Source of the DNA: Pelagibacteraceae bacterium AG-410-N23 | Lineage (GTDB): Bacteria > Pseudomonadota > Alphaproteobacteria > Pelagibacterales > Pelagibacteraceae | Direction of reading: 5' to 3' | Assembly (NCBI GenBank): GCA_003215055.1 | Contig: QCKW01000003.1 | Coordinates: forward strand, 1-64,000 | Length of the DNA: 64,000 nucleotides | Shown here: positions 28,518 through 43,716 of the stretch, piece after piece | Position numbering within the stretch: position 1 is the first letter of the stretch | Layout of the letters: each line of letters starts with the position of its first letter | Notes under the pieces: model-generated | The model's database searches: none | Told to the model about the DNA's origin: nothing | Seen by the model: the letters and a program-made list of their open reading frames with translations, nothing else | Translations under genes and position numbers: made by a program

Positions 28518-31500
28518 AAAGATATTAGTTGTAGGAGCTGGACCCATTATCATCGGTCAAGCATGTGAGTTTGATTATTCAGGTACGCAGGCGTGTAAGG
28601 CATTAAAAGATGAGGGTTACAAAGTAATTTTGATTAACTCAAATCCTGCAACCATTATGACTGATCCAGATGTTGCAGATAAAACTTATATAGAACCAAT
28701 AACATTAGAAGTTTTAGAAAAAATTCTTAAAAAAGAAAAACCAGATGCAATTTTACCTACTATGGGTGGCCAGACTGCACTTAATCTTGCGATGCAGGCT
28801 GAGAACAAAGGAATTTTAAAAAAATATAAAATTGAACTCATAGGGGCAAACTCCAAGGCAATTGCTAATGCAGAGGATAGGAAGAAATTTAGAAAAAATA
28901 TGATTGATATAGGTTTAGATTTACCTAAATCTGAAATTGTAAATAATATCAACCAAGCATCAAAAGTTTTAAAAAAGATTGGTCTTCCTGCAATTATCAG
29001 ACCTGCATTTACACTTGGAGGTCTTGGTGGCGGTATTGCTAAGAATAAAAAAGACTACCTTAAAATAATCAAAAATGGACTTCACGAGTCTCCAGTTAGT
29101 CAAGTGTTAGTTGAAGAATGTTTAGAAGGCTGGAAAGAATTTGAGATGGAGGTTGTAAGAGATAAAAAAGATAACTGTATCATTATCTGCTCAATTGAAA
29201 ATGTTGATCCGATGGGAATACACACTGGTGACTCAGTAACTGTTGCTCCAGCACTTACATTAACTGATAAAGAATACCAAGTAATGAGAAATGCTTCTAT
29301 TGCGTGTTTAAGAAAAATTGGAGTTGAGACAGGTGGATCAAATGTTCAATTTGCAATCAATCCTAAAAATGGTCGAATGGTTGTAATTGAAATGAACCCA
29401 AGAGTATCAAGATCATCGGCACTTGCATCAAAAGCAACTGGATTTCCAATAGCAAAGGTGGCTGCAAAACTTGCAGTTGGTTACACTTTAGATGAATTAA
29501 AAAATGAAATCACAAAAGTAACACCTGCTTCATTTGAGCCAAGTATTGATTATGTGGTGACTAAAATTCCAAGATTTACTTTTGAAAAATTTTCAACTTC
29601 TCCAGCAACGCTAGGTACATCAATGAAATCTGTAGGTGAAGCGATGGCCATAGGAAGAAATTTTAAAGAGTCACTTCAAAAAGCTTTGGTATCTCTTGAA
29701 ACTGGTTTTTCAGGGTTAGATAGAATATTTAATTTAGATAAAAAACAAATTGAAAAAAAGCTTAAAGAGAATATTCCAAATAAACTCTTACTTGTTGCAG
29801 AGGCAATTAGAAAAAAAATTAATTTAAAAAGAGTTTTCATGCTATCAAAAATTGATCCCTGGTTTTTAGAACAAATTAAAGAAATAGTTGAAAGTGAAAT
29901 CAAGATCAAAAATGGTGGATTGCCTAAGAATTTTAGTGAATTTAATAGAATAAAATCAATTGGTTTTTCTGACAAAAAATTAGCAGAATTAACAAGTACA
30001 TCAGAAGATATAATAAGACAAAAAAGATCCGCTCTTAAAATTTTACCAGTATTTAAGAAAGTTGATACCTGTGCAGCTGAATTCAAATCATTTACACCTT
30101 ACATGTACTCAACATATCAAAGAAATTTCTCAATTAATTCAGAATGTGAGTCAGATCCATCAACTAATAAAAAGATTATTATTCTAGGTGGCGGTCCTAA
30201 TAGAATTGGTCAAGGAATAGAATTTGACTATTGCTGCTGCCAGGCGAGTTTTTCATTAAAGGAAGCTGGATTTGAAACGATTATGGTTAATTGTAACCCT
30301 GAAACAGTTTCAACAGATTACGATACAAGCGATCGATTATATTTTGAGCCACTTAAAGAAGAGTATGTTTTTAACATAATTAATAAAGAAAAAGAAAAAG
30401 GTAAGCTTATTGGTGTTATCGCACAGTTTGGTGGTCAAACACCAATTAAACTTGCTAAATTTTTACACAATAATAAGCTACCAATTTTAGGAACACAATA
30501 TACATCAATAGATCTAGCAGAAGACAGAGATAGATTTAGAAATTTACTTAATAAATTAAAACTTAAACAAGCTGAGAGTGGAATTGCTAAAACTTTCAAA
30601 CAAGCAATTCAAATAGCAGATAAAATTGGCTTGCCATTATTGGTTAGACCCTCCTATGTTCTAGGTGGAAGAGCAATGGAAATAGTTCATGAAAAAAGTC
30701 AACTTAAAAATTTTGTAGAGGAGGCATTTAAAGCAGCTGAAGAAAATCCAATTTTAATTGATAAGTTTATTGACCATGCCATGGAAGTAGATGTTGATGC
30801 AATATCTGATGGAAAACAAGTTCACGTAGCTGGTATTATGCAACATATTGAGGAGGCTGGAATTCATTCTGGAGACTCGGCTTGTAGTCTACCTCCAATA
30901 TCAATTAAACCATATTTGATTAAAGAAATTGAAAATCAAACAAAAAAATTAGCTTTAGCTCTTCAGGTAAAAGGATTTATGAACATTCAATTCGCAATAA
31001 AAAAAGATGAAATTTATGTGATCGAAGTAAATCCTAGAGCTAGTAGAACGGTACCATTTGTATCAAAAGCAAAAGGACTTCCTCTCGCGAAAATTGCTTC
31101 ACGTATAATGGCAGGTGAAAAATTGTCTAAATTTAATTTGAGAGATAAATCTAGAGGAATGTATGCTGTAAAAGAAGCAGTTTTTCCATTTAATAAATTT
31201 CCTAATAGTGATCTACTTTTAGGACCAGAAATGAAGTCAACCGGCGAAGTAATGGGATTTGACAAAAATTTTGGTATGGCATTTGCTAAAAGCCAAATTG
31301 CATCTGCTAATTCTTTACCTAAACAAGGTCTAGCATTTATATCTTTGAAAGACTCTCATAAAGACGAGGGAATTGATCTTGCAAGGGAATTAATCAAATT
31401 AAATTTTACATTATGTGCAACAAAAGGTACTGCTGAATACATAAAAAAACATCAAATGAGGTGTAAAATAATTAATAAGGTAAGTAGTGGATCACCTCAT

Positions 31501-31722
31501 ATTGTTGATGTCTTGAATTCAAAAAAAATAGCATTAGTAATTAACACCGGTGGTGGAAATAGTGAGCATAGACTTAACGATGCAATTGCTTTAAGAAGAG
31601 CAACTCTAAAAAATAAAGTTCCGTACTGTACAAATATGTCAACTGCACTTGCTTGCTTAAAAGGTATTAAATCTCTCAAAACAAAAAAACTAGAGGTGAG
31701 ATCGCTACAAGAAATTAATTAA
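28495..31722 (+). CDS. carB: Carbamoyl-phosphate synthase large subunit
   Basis: 1075 aa; tandem ATP-grasp domains, C-terminal MGS domain. Confidence 0.98.
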   Translation: MPKRKDIKKILVVGAGPIIIGQACEFDYSGTQACKALKDEGYKVILINSNPATIMTDPDVADKTYIEPITLEVLEKILKKEKPDAILPTMGGQTALNLAMQAENKGILKKYKIELIGANSKAIANAEDRKKFRKNMIDIGLDLPKSEIVNNINQASKVLKKIGLPAIIRPAFTLGGLGGGIAKNKKDYLKIIKNGLHESPVSQVLVEECLEGWKEFEMEVVRDKKDNCIIICSIENVDPMGIHTGDSVTVAPALTLTDKEYQVMRNASIACLRKIGVETGGSNVQFAINPKNGRMVVIEMNPRVSRSSALASKATGFPIAKVAAKLAVGYTLDELKNEITKVTPASFEPSIDYVVTKIPRFTFEKFSTSPATLGTSMKSVGEAMAIGRNFKESLQKALVSLETGFSGLDRIFNLDKKQIEKKLKENIPNKLLLVAEAIRKKINLKRVFMLSKIDPWFLEQIKEIVESEIKIKNGGLPKNFSEFNRIKSIGFSDKKLAELTSTSEDIIRQKRSALKILPVFKKVDTCAAEFKSFTPYMYSTYQRNFSINSECESDPSTNKKIIILGGGPNRIGQGIEFDYCCCQASFSLKEAGFETIMVNCNPETVSTDYDTSDRLYFEPLKEEYVFNIINKEKEKGKLIGVIAQFGGQTPIKLAKFLHNNKLPILGTQYTSIDLAEDRDRFRNLLNKLKLKQAESGIAKTFKQAIQIADKIGLPLLVRPSYVLGGRAMEIVHEKSQLKNFVEEAFKAAEENPILIDKFIDHAMEVDVDAISDGKQVHVAGIMQHIEEAGIHSGDSACSLPPISIKPYLIKEIENQTKKLALALQVKGFMNIQFAIKKDEIYVIEVNPRASRTVPFVSKAKGLPLAKIASRIMAGEKLSKFNLRDKSRGMYAVKEAVFPFNKFPNSDLLLGPEMKSTGEVMGFDKNFGMAFAKSQIASANSLPKQGLAFISLKDSHKDEGIDLARELIKLNFTLCATKGTAEYIKKHQMRCKIINKVSSGSPHIVDVLNSKKIALVINTGGGNSEHRLNDAIALRRATLKNKVPYCTNMSTALACLKGIKSLKTKKLEVRSLQEIN

Positions 31723-31859
31723 TTTTTTTCAATCTTGAGTTGATAATTTATCTACAATTCAAAGTTGAATATTTTAATAAAATTTATTTTGTTTAACCCA
31801 AAATGATTAGTAACTTAGTTGTTACAATTTTAAATAATTTTTAAAATAAATAAAAATTT

Positions 31860-32105
31860 ATGAGTTCAGAAGTTCACAAGTATATTGAAGAAGCATTAAA
31901 TAAAAATAAAAATTTGTTCAATGCGCAGGTATTAGATTTTCCAAATGATAAAACAATTGATAAAAGTAAAGCTATAAAAACAAAAAATAATATAGTTTGG
32001 AAAATAAGCGATAAATCTAATGATGATCAATTGAAAGCCATTACAGGCTTTTGTTTTACGATTGGGTTTTTATTAGTAATAGGCCTGTACGCAAACTTAT
32101 CTTAA
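31860..32105 (+). CDS. Hypothetical small protein with one C-terminal TM helix
   Basis: 81 aa ORF filling a gap between carB and a convergent gene; C-terminal hydrophobic helix. Confidence 0.5.
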   Translation: MSSEVHKYIEEALNKNKNLFNAQVLDFPNDKTIDKSKAIKTKNNIVWKISDKSNDDQLKAITGFCFTIGFLLVIGLYANLS

Positions 32106-32115
32106 AAAAATTTAA

Positions 32116-32778
32116 TTATTCTACCTTCCAATCAGTTTTAAAAGTAACATAGTTTACTTGAATACATCGTCTTTCTCTTAAAATTTTTTTTTTTTCCATT
32201 CCATGCCATGTATTAGGCCCACTGGTAAATAAATAGCCATAATTATGCTTGTAAGGAACAGTTTTAACCTTTTCTAATTTTTCGTTATAAAAATCAGTAC
32301 CTAAATCCTCTGACTCATTTGTTTGATTTACAAAAATTAATCCTGACATAAGTTTTTCTTTAATATCACAATGTGGTTTTAACCAGAAACCTTCTCGATC
32401 ACAAATTACTTCAAGTCTAACATATGAATTATCTAATTTTCTATTTATCATTTTAGACAATGTTTCAGTTACTTGTTTTGATTGTAGTTCATTTATAAAT
32501 TTTACTAAATTAGGGAACAGAAGTGCATTTTCTTTTGTTACAAAACATCTAAACTTAATTGCTTTACCTCCTGAAGCTATACCTTTCCTAAATTCAGCAG
32601 CACCCCCATCTATCGCTCTAGTGCCATCGTAATTTAAATTATGTTTACTTACATCTGGAATATCAGCTTTTACTATCTCATTAATAGACTCTTTGCTTAA
32701 AGCGTTATTATATTCCCAATGATCAAATGGAAAATCATACTTAGTTGAATTATTCAAAATAGAATTAAGAAAAGTCAT
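32116..32778 (-). CDS. Putative 2-oxoglutarate/Fe(II)-dependent oxygenase
   Basis: LKPHCDIKEKLMSGLIFVNQ (HxD) and distal TWHGMEKKKILRERRCIQVNYV (H...R) spacing as in prolyl-4-hydroxylase-like folds. Confidence 0.6.
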   Translation of the reverse strand: MTFLNSILNNSTKYDFPFDHWEYNNALSKESINEIVKADIPDVSKHNLNYDGTRAIDGGAAEFRKGIASGGKAIKFRCFVTKENALLFPNLVKFINELQSKQVTETLSKMINRKLDNSYVRLEVICDREGFWLKPHCDIKEKLMSGLIFVNQTNESEDLGTDFYNEKLEKVKTVPYKHNYGYLFTSGPNTWHGMEKKKILRERRCIQVNYVTFKTDWKVE

Positions 32779-33721
32779 AATCTTTAAATTTCTCTTTTAT
32801 ATATCTTGATATTCTAACAGATTCATTAAGTTTTTCATAATTCCAAGAAGCTAAGATAAGATCTTTGGGTAAGTCTCTTATTATATTTAAAGATCTAAAT
32901 AATTCAAAAAATTTTCTAAATCTATAATTTTTTTTCATTGCTGGCATTTGTGCTACATGAATTGGTTTCCCAGTCATTGCAGCCTCTGAAATCATTGATG
33001 TTGAGTCACAAGTTACAACAATATGGTCTGCTAATTTTAATGATGATAGATAAGCTTTTTTATCTACATCAGTAATGATTATTTGATTTTTATCAAAAAA
33101 CTCATTGGCTTTGTCAATTACATTTTGTGGTGTTCTCATTGAGGGTATAAAAATTAGTTGAAAATTATTTAAATCAATAATCTTTTTCATTGACAAAAAA
33201 AGTTCATTTATAGAATTGTTATTATAATCATAATACTTATTTGGTCCGCCAACAATTAATGCTAATGTCTTTTCTCTATTTATTCTAGATTTTAAATAAT
33301 TTTCATTTTCTTTTAGTTCATCATTTCTCAAATAATGTATTGCCCCTTTAGATTTTAAGACATTCTTGCCATCTAAACTATCATGTTCTGGAGCTATAAT
33401 TAAATCAAAATTATCCAATGAAACTTTTGGATCTTGGATATGAATGTTCATTATTTGATTTTTATATTTTCGTTTAAGAAAAATAGATGGAATTACACTT
33501 TTTCTTCCACAAGATATGACAATATTGAAGTCTTTGTTTATATTATTTTTAAAAGCATAACTTTGAACTGGTGTAAATCTTGGAGGAATTAATTTCCAAA
33601 AAATATTTAGTTCAATCTTTTCGTGTATAAATTCAAGGTCTAAAGCTTTTGCAAGACCTTCTACTTGGCTAATCATGCCATGCATTCCCTCTGTCAATAA
33701 TATACCTTTTAATTTAGTCAT
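32765..33721 (-). CDS. ELM1/GtrOC1-like (mitochondrial fission ELM1 family, COG3660-type) protein
   Basis: LTEGMHGMISQVEGLAKAL, VISCGRKSV, LIVGGPNKYY, VTCDSTSMISEAAMTGKPI. Confidence 0.7.
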   Translation of the reverse strand: MTKLKGILLTEGMHGMISQVEGLAKALDLEFIHEKIELNIFWKLIPPRFTPVQSYAFKNNINKDFNIVISCGRKSVIPSIFLKRKYKNQIMNIHIQDPKVSLDNFDLIIAPEHDSLDGKNVLKSKGAIHYLRNDELKENENYLKSRINREKTLALIVGGPNKYYDYNNNSINELFLSMKKIIDLNNFQLIFIPSMRTPQNVIDKANEFFDKNQIIITDVDKKAYLSSLKLADHIVVTCDSTSMISEAAMTGKPIHVAQMPAMKKNYRFRKFFELFRSLNIIRDLPKDLILASWNYEKLNESVRISRYIKEKFKDYDFS

Positions 33722-33742
33722 TAATCACTATATAGCTTTCAT

Positions 33743-34687
33743 ATGAGTCAAAATCCAACTAAACACACAAAAGTGTTAATAATTGGGTCCGGTCCGGCTG
33801 GATACACTGCTGCCGTTTATGCAGCAAGAGCTATGCTAAAACCGATATTAGTTCATGGAGCTCAGCCTGGTGGACAATTAACAACTACAACTGATGTAGA
33901 AAACTACCCAGGTTTTTCAGATGTAATTCAAGGGCCTTGGCTAATGGATCAAATGAAAGAACAAGCTAAAGCTGTTGGCACAGAAATGATTGAGGATCAT
34001 ATTGGATCAGTAAACTTAAAATCATCTCCATTTGAAGCTGTTGGAGATAGTGGGCAAAAATATACTGCTGATAGCATTATAATTTCTACGGGCGCTCAGG
34101 CAAGATGGTTAAATATAAAATCAGAACAAGAGTTTAGAGGTTTTGGAGTTTCTGCATGTGCAACATGTGACGGTTTCTTTTTTAAAGATAAAGAAGTTGC
34201 AGTTGTGGGTGGTGGAAATGCTGCTGTTGAAGAAGCTATGTTTCTAACGAAATTTGCTTCTAAAGTAAAATTAATTCACAGAAGAGATAGTTTAAGAGCT
34301 GAAAAATTACTTCAAAAAAAATTGATGGAAAATAAAAAGATTGAAATTATTTGGGACTCAGTTGTTGAGGATGTTATAGGAGATAAAGAACCTAAAAATG
34401 TAAAAGGTATTAAAATAAAAAATGTTAAAACAAACAAAATTAATGAAATGAAACTAGATGGATTATTTATTGCAATAGGTCACGATCCAGCTACACAACT
34501 ATTTAAAGATCAATTAAAAATGGATCAAGAAGGTTATTTAATTACTAAGCCAGATTCTACTGAGACAAATGTTCCTGGAGTTTATGCAGCTGGAGATGTT
34601 AAAGACAAAACTTTTAGACAAGCAGTTACTGCTGCAGGAATGGGTTGTATGGCAGCGTTAGAGGCAGAGAAATTTTTATCTCACTAA
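33743..34687 (+). CDS. trxB: Thioredoxin-disulfide reductase
   Basis: IGSGPAGYTAAVYAARA, SACATCDGFFFK redox motif, YAAGDV. Confidence 0.97.
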   Translation: MSQNPTKHTKVLIIGSGPAGYTAAVYAARAMLKPILVHGAQPGGQLTTTTDVENYPGFSDVIQGPWLMDQMKEQAKAVGTEMIEDHIGSVNLKSSPFEAVGDSGQKYTADSIIISTGAQARWLNIKSEQEFRGFGVSACATCDGFFFKDKEVAVVGGGNAAVEEAMFLTKFASKVKLIHRRDSLRAEKLLQKKLMENKKIEIIWDSVVEDVIGDKEPKNVKGIKIKNVKTNKINEMKLDGLFIAIGHDPATQLFKDQLKMDQEGYLITKPDSTETNVPGVYAAGDVKDKTFRQAVTAAGMGCMAALEAEKFLSH

Positions 34688-34688
34688 T

Positions 34689-38068
<3,380 letters not shown>

Positions 38069-38087
<19 letters not shown>

Positions 38088-38824
38088 TAATCACTGGCGG
38101 AGCTACAAGAATAGGTGCAGCAATTGCTGAGAAATTATCTGGTCCAAATAAAGAAATTATTATTCATTACAATAAATCAAAATCTAAAGCAGAAAGATTA
38201 AAAAATAAATTACAAAAATTTGGAACAATAGTTCATTTGGTAAAAGGCAATTTAAGCAAAGAAAGAGATATTCATAAAATAATTAAATTATCAAAATCAA
38301 AAATGAAATTTTTTGATTGCTTAATAAATAATGCTTCATTATTTGAAAATGATAAATTGGAAAATTTTACTTCTAAGAGTTGGGAAAATCATATTTCTAC
38401 AAATCTTAAGGCCCCTGCTCTTTTGACAAAAGAATTTTCAAAAAATATTAGAGGTAAAAATAACAATATTATAAATATAATTGATCAAAGAGTATTTAAA
38501 CTTACTCCATATTTTTTTTCATATACTTTAAGTAAAACAGGCTTATATACTCTAACCAAAACCTGTGCGATGAGCCTTTCACCAGAGGTCAGAGTTAATG
38601 GTATAGCACCGGGCCCAACCATAAAAAACCTGAGACAATCGGATAAACATTTTAAAAAACAGTATCTTGCAACCCCTTTAAAAAGACAGGTTGATGTAAA
38701 AGAAATTTGTAATGCAGTTGACTTTTTTATTAAAAACCGATCTATTACCGGTCAAGTAATTGCAATTGACAGTGGTCAAAGTTTAAATTGGCAAACACCT
38801 GATATAATAAAAGGTAAAGAATGA
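38069..38824 (+). CDS. SDR family oxidoreductase, candidate pteridine reductase (FolM/PTR1-like)
   Basis: [14 protein letters not shown] Rossmann motif, [20 protein letters not shown]; overlaps folB. Confidence 0.75.
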
Positions 38825-39246
38825 GAAAAAATAATTTTAAAGTTATAAAAATTGATAAAAATAAAAAATTATTTAATTACGAGAAAAAAATTCTAATAAA
38901 TGAGTTAATTCTTAATTTAAAACTTGGATATTATGATTTTGAGAAAGAGAAAACTCAAAAAGTAAAATTTAGTTTAGAAATTGATTATCAAGATAAAAAA
39001 CCTTCAAATGATAAAGATCTTAGATCAATCGTAAACTATGCAACAATTGTAAGATTAATAAAAAAACTTATTAAAAAGAAGCACTATAATTTCCTAGAAA
39101 CTTTAGCTGAAGCTGTTTTTGACGAATTATTCAAAGATAAGAGAATTGGTAAAATAATGTTAAAAATTGAGAAAATGGAAATTTTAAAGGAATGTTCATC
39201 AGTCGGTATTCAAATTACCAAAAAAAGAAGTTATGATAAGTTCTGA
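38821..39246 (+). CDS. folB: Dihydroneopterin aldolase
   Basis: [52 protein letters not shown]. Confidence 0.85.
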   Translation: MRKNNFKVIKIDKNKKLFNYEKKILINELILNLKLGYYDFEKEKTQKVKFSLEIDYQDKKPSNDKDLRSIVNYATIVRLIKKLIKKKHYNFLETLAEAVFDELFKDKRIGKIMLKIEKMEILKECSSVGIQITKKRSYDKF

Positions 39247-41068
39247 GATTGGCAAAGAAGTAATTAAAAAAGAACTCACTTTAATTCCTAAACTACCTGG
39301 TGTTTATAGAATGTTAAATGAAAAAGGAGATATTCTTTATGTTGGTAAAGCAAAAAATTTACCTAATAGACTTAAGAGCTACATCGCAGAAAAAAATCAT
39401 ATTATTAGGACAGAACGAATGTTATCTCAAACAAGAAAATTAGAGATAACCACAACTTCAAATGAAAGTGAAGCTTTACTTCTTGAGGCTAACTTAATCA
39501 AAAAATATAAACCAAAATTTAATATTTTATTACGAGATGATAAATCTTTTCCATTCATTTTTATTGGTAATAAAGATAAATGGCCACAAATTAAAAGACA
39601 TAGAGGAAAAAAAACAAAGGAAGGTTTTTATTTTGGTCCGTTTGCTTCTGCTGGATCTGCAAATTGGACAATCAAAATGATACAAAAAATTTTTCATTTA
39701 AGAGTTTGCGATGATACAGTTTTTAAAAATAGAGAGCGTCCATGTATTTTATATCAAATTAAAAGATGTTCTGGTCCATGTGTTAATTATATAGAAAAAG
39801 ATGAATATAAAAAAACTGTTGATGATGCTATTGAATTTGTTTCCGGTAAATCACGAAAAATACAAAAAAGTCTCTCAGATCAAATGGAAAAAGCTAGCAA
39901 TGATTTAGATTTTGAAAAGGCTGTGGTTTTAAGAGATAGAATAAAATCACTAAACATTATTCAATCATCTCAAAGAATTAATGAGGCAAATTTAATAGAA
40001 GCTGATGTGATTGCGGGTTATAAGGAATCTGGCAAAACTTGCATTCAAGTTTTCTTTTATCGTTCAAAACAGAATTGGGGAAATCAAGCTTTTTTTCCAA
40101 AGCATGATCCTGATGAAAAACTCAGTGATATATTGAATTCTTTTGTTTCTCAGTTTTATGAAAATAAAAGTGTTCCTTCATCAATAATATTGTCTGAAGA
40201 AATTAAAGAAAAAATTTTGATTGAAAAAACTCTTTCTCAAAAAGAGGAAAAACAAATAAATATTTCTGTTGCAAAAAAAGGATCAAAATTAAAAGTAATT
40301 AATCAAGCAATCAAAAATGCAAAAGATAGTTTAAATAGAAAGCTTTATGAAAGTCAGAATAATAGGGAATTATTTGATGCGGTTGCAAGTAAATTTAACC
40401 TAGAATCAAATATTAATTTAATAGAAGTTTATGATAATAGTCATATTCAAGGAAGTGACAGCGTTGGAGCATTAATCGCTTACGGCGATGAAGGGTTTGT
40501 AAAGAAAAGATATAGAAAATTTAATATAAAAATACAAAAAAATGAACATGATGACTATGGTATGATGCGGGAAGTGCTTAATAGAAGATTTAAAAGAGCT
40601 ATCCAAGAAAAAGACAATTACCTTACATTTCCTGATTTAATTCTCATTGATGGAGGAAAAGGTCAATATTCTGTAGCTAGAGAGACGCTGAATGAACTGG
40701 GGCTTCATGACTTACCAATAGTAGCTATTGCAAAGGGCAAACTGAGAAACAGTGGAGATGAAACTTTTTTTCATAGTGGTAAGGAGTATAAGTTTTTAAA
40801 AAACGACCCTACTTTATTCTTTCTTCAAAGATTAAGGGATGAGTCTCACAGATTTGCAATTAGCGCACACCGGGCTAAAAGGAAAAAAGGAATTAGTAAA
40901 TCTTTACTTGACCAAATTGAAGGTATCGGATCTATAAGAAAAAGAGCTTTATTAAATCATTTTGGCTCAGCTAGAGCAGTCGAGTCTGCAAGTCTTGATG
41001 AGATAAAAACAGTCGAGGGTGTAGAGGAAAAAGTAGCAAAAAAGATATATAACTTTTTTCATGAATAA
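39233..41068 (+). CDS. uvrC: UvrABC excinuclease subunit C
   Basis: GIY-YIG ([29 protein letters not shown]), [10 protein letters not shown], HhH C-terminus. Confidence 0.98.
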   Translation: MISSEIGKEVIKKELTLIPKLPGVYRMLNEKGDILYVGKAKNLPNRLKSYIAEKNHIIRTERMLSQTRKLEITTTSNESEALLLEANLIKKYKPKFNILLRDDKSFPFIFIGNKDKWPQIKRHRGKKTKEGFYFGPFASAGSANWTIKMIQKIFHLRVCDDTVFKNRERPCILYQIKRCSGPCVNYIEKDEYKKTVDDAIEFVSGKSRKIQKSLSDQMEKASNDLDFEKAVVLRDRIKSLNIIQSSQRINEANLIEADVIAGYKESGKTCIQVFFYRSKQNWGNQAFFPKHDPDEKLSDILNSFVSQFYENKSVPSSIILSEEIKEKILIEKTLSQKEEKQINISVAKKGSKLKVINQAIKNAKDSLNRKLYESQNNRELFDAVASKFNLESNINLIEVYDNSHIQGSDSVGALIAYGDEGFVKKRYRKFNIKIQKNEHDDYGMMREVLNRRFKRAIQEKDNYLTFPDLILIDGGKGQYSVARETLNELGLHDLPIVAIAKGKLRNSGDETFFHSGKEYKFLKNDPTLFFLQRLRDESHRFAISAHRAKRKKGISKSLLDQIEGIGSIRKRALLNHFGSARAVESASLDEIKTVEGVEEKVAKKIYNFFHE

Positions 41069-41073
41069 AAAAT

Positions 41074-41661
41074 ATGCTTAAAAAAATTCCAAATATATTA
41101 ACTGTTGGTCGGATCTTAATAGTACCTTTTTTTGTGTTAGCTTTTTACTTGCCAGGCTTCTATGGAGATTTGACTGCTTTAATTTTATTTATTGTTGCAT
41201 CTTTTACAGATTTTCTTGATGGGATGTTAGCAAGATTTTTAGGTGAAGAGTCTAAACTTGGTGAATTATTGGACCCCATAGCAGATAAGATCATCGTGGC
41301 AACAGCACTTATACTTTTAGTTATGGATGGAACAATTAAAAACTATGAGGTAATTGCTGCTATAATTATTTTGACAAGAGAAATATTGATTTCTGGATTA
41401 AGAGAATTTTTAGCAAAAGGTAAAATAAAATTACCAGTTTCAAATTTAGCTAAATTAAAAACAGTACTACAAATGGTTTCTATTGCTCTTTTGCTTTCTG
41501 GAGAAACGGGCAATAAGATCATTAACTTTCAAGATTATAATGCTCAAACAATAGGAATAGTATTATTATGGTTATCTGCCGCCTTGACACTTTTCACTGG
41601 TTATGAGTACATGAGAAAAGGAATTGATCATGCTATTTCTGAAGATAGCAGAGGAGATTAA
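41074..41661 (+). CDS. pgsA: CDP-diacylglycerol--glycerol-3-phosphate 3-phosphatidyltransferase
   Basis: IPNILTVGRILIVP, FTDFLDGMLARFLGEESKLGELLDPIADK. Confidence 0.95.
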   Translation: MLKKIPNILTVGRILIVPFFVLAFYLPGFYGDLTALILFIVASFTDFLDGMLARFLGEESKLGELLDPIADKIIVATALILLVMDGTIKNYEVIAAIIILTREILISGLREFLAKGKIKLPVSNLAKLKTVLQMVSIALLLSGETGNKIINFQDYNAQTIGIVLLWLSAALTLFTGYEYMRKGIDHAISEDSRGD

Positions 41662-42539
41662 GCAGCTTTTTTCTTTTTTACCAAAGCTTGATAGCTCTCA
41701 TTTAAATCAATAATCATTTCACAAACTTTAAATTGATTTTCAGCTATACAAGATACTGGTGTAACTTCGGCAGCAGTACCAGTCAAAAAACATCCAACAA
41801 AATTTGAAAGTTCGTTAGGACTTATTTTTCTTTCATGAACTTTTATATTTTTCGATTTTGCAATTTCAATTACTGTCCTACGAGTAATTCCATCTAAAAA
41901 AGAATCTGGTGTTGGGGTGTGTAACTCGCCATTTTTATCTTTAAAAAAAACATTTGCACCAGTTGCTTCAGCAACATTTCCCTCATGGTCAAGCATTAAA
42001 GAATCGGTGTAACCTTGCTTCTCTGCCTCATGTTTTGAAAGAGTACAAATCATATATAACCCAGATGCTTTTGTGTCCCAAGGAATTGTATTTGGGGCTG
42101 GTCTTCTCCAGCTTGAAATATTCAGTTTAATACCTTCTACTTTTAATTTTGGATCAAAGTATGATCCCCATTCCCAGGTTGCTATAGCTACATGAATTTT
42201 AGTTTGTTGAGCAGAAATTGCCATCATCTCGCTTCCTCTCCATGCAACAGGCCTTACATAACCATTTTCAACTTTTTGGGTTAAAATAATTTTTTTGCAT
42301 GCAATATTAATTTCATCTTCACTGTATGGAATTTCAAAACCCATTCTTTTTGCTGAATAAAATAATCTTGAAGTATGCTCTTCTAATTTGAAAATTGACC
42401 CATCATAAACTCTTTCACCCTCAAAAACACAACTTGCATAATGTAATCCATGACTTAATACATGAATCTTTACGTCAGACCAGTCAACCAGGTCACCATT
42501 GTACCATATTTTGCCAGATCTTTTATCGTAGGGTATCAT
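41658..42539 (-). CDS. ilvE: Branched-chain amino acid aminotransferase
   Basis: SHGLHYASCVFEGERVY, AEATGANVFF, DGITRRTVIEIA. Confidence 0.93.
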   Translation of the reverse strand: MIPYDKRSGKIWYNGDLVDWSDVKIHVLSHGLHYASCVFEGERVYDGSIFKLEEHTSRLFYSAKRMGFEIPYSEDEINIACKKIILTQKVENGYVRPVAWRGSEMMAISAQQTKIHVAIATWEWGSYFDPKLKVEGIKLNISSWRRPAPNTIPWDTKASGLYMICTLSKHEAEKQGYTDSLMLDHEGNVAEATGANVFFKDKNGELHTPTPDSFLDGITRRTVIEIAKSKNIKVHERKISPNELSNFVGCFLTGTAAEVTPVSCIAENQFKVCEMIIDLNESYQALVKKKKAA

Positions 42540-42608
42540 TATGAAATATAAAAAATTAATTTAAAAAATATCTTTGTATCTTTAATATGTCAATATAACT
42601 TACCAATA

Positions 42609-43046
42609 ATGAAAGAACTTTTATATCTAAAAGATGATCAATTAAAAGATTTAATAGAAAAACTATTCGTTAGCTATAGGGAAACATTTTCAGATACTAA
42701 AAAAGTTCTTGATAAATATTCAATTGGCGTGGCCCATCAAAAAGTAATTCTTCTAATATCAATGTATGAAGGAATATCAATTACTAGTTTATTAAAAAAG
42801 TTAAAAGTTACAAAACAAAGTTTAAATAGAGTGTTAAAAGATTTAATCAAATTAGAGGTGATTTCTTTTGAAAAAGATGATCAAGATACTAGAGTAAAAC
42901 ATTTATATTTGAATGAAAAAGGAAAAAAAGTATTTAGTGAGATTTTTGAAATACAAAAAAAAAGAATTTACAATGCTCTACTAAGTTCAAGTTCTGAAGA
43001 AGTTATTAATTTTGACAGTGTTCTAAAAAGAATAATAAATGGATAA
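42609..43046 (+). CDS. MarR-family transcriptional regulator
   Basis: wHTH TKQSLNRVLKDLIKLEVISFEKDDQDTRVKHLYL. Confidence 0.85.
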   Translation: MKELLYLKDDQLKDLIEKLFVSYRETFSDTKKVLDKYSIGVAHQKVILLISMYEGISITSLLKKLKVTKQSLNRVLKDLIKLEVISFEKDDQDTRVKHLYLNEKGKKVFSEIFEIQKKRIYNALLSSSSEEVINFDSVLKRIING

Positions 43047-43716
43047 TCCAATTGCACATATTTTAGTTGTTGATGATGATAATGGAATTAGAACTTTAGT
43101 TAAAAGATATCTAGATGAAAATAACTTTCTTGTGACCACTGCTAAAAGTGCAGAAGATGCTATTGAAAAAATAAAGATAATCAAATTTGATTTAATAGTT
43201 TTGGACATCATGATGCCTGGTAAAAATGGTTTAGAATTTATTGAAGAAAATAAAAAAAAACTCGACACACCAATTATTTTACTTACAGCAAAAGGTGGCA
43301 CAGAAGAAAGAGTTGAAGGTTTAGAGATGGGTGCTGATGATTATCTGCCTAAACCCTTTGAGCCAAAAGAATTGATATTAAGAATAAAAAATATAATCAA
43401 TAAGACAAATAAAAGAGATCAAAAAAGGATAGTGGAGTTTGAAAATATAAAAATCGATCTCAATAAACAAATAATTTTTAAGGATAATTTTGAGTTTAAG
43501 ATAAATAATACTGAAAAAAAAATTTTAGAAAAAATGATTAATAATCCTGGTAAAACTTTTTCAAGAGATAGTATTGGGTCTTTAATTGATTTAGGAAAAG
43601 AAAGGTCTATTGATGTTGTAATTACAAGATTAAGAAAAAAAATTGAAATTGATCCAAAAAATCCAAAATTTCTTCAAACTATAAGAGGAGCTGGTTATGT
43701 TTTATGGATTGAATAA
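43039..43716 (+). CDS. OmpR-family response regulator
   Basis: VVDDDNGIR, LDIMMPGKNGLE, LTAKG, wHTH C-terminus. Confidence 0.95.
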   Translation: MDNPIAHILVVDDDNGIRTLVKRYLDENNFLVTTAKSAEDAIEKIKIIKFDLIVLDIMMPGKNGLEFIEENKKKLDTPIILLTAKGGTEERVEGLEMGADDYLPKPFEPKELILRIKNIINKTNKRDQKRIVEFENIKIDLNKQIIFKDNFEFKINNTEKKILEKMINNPGKTFSRDSIGSLIDLGKERSIDVVITRLRKKIEIDPKNPKFLQTIRGAGYVLWIE

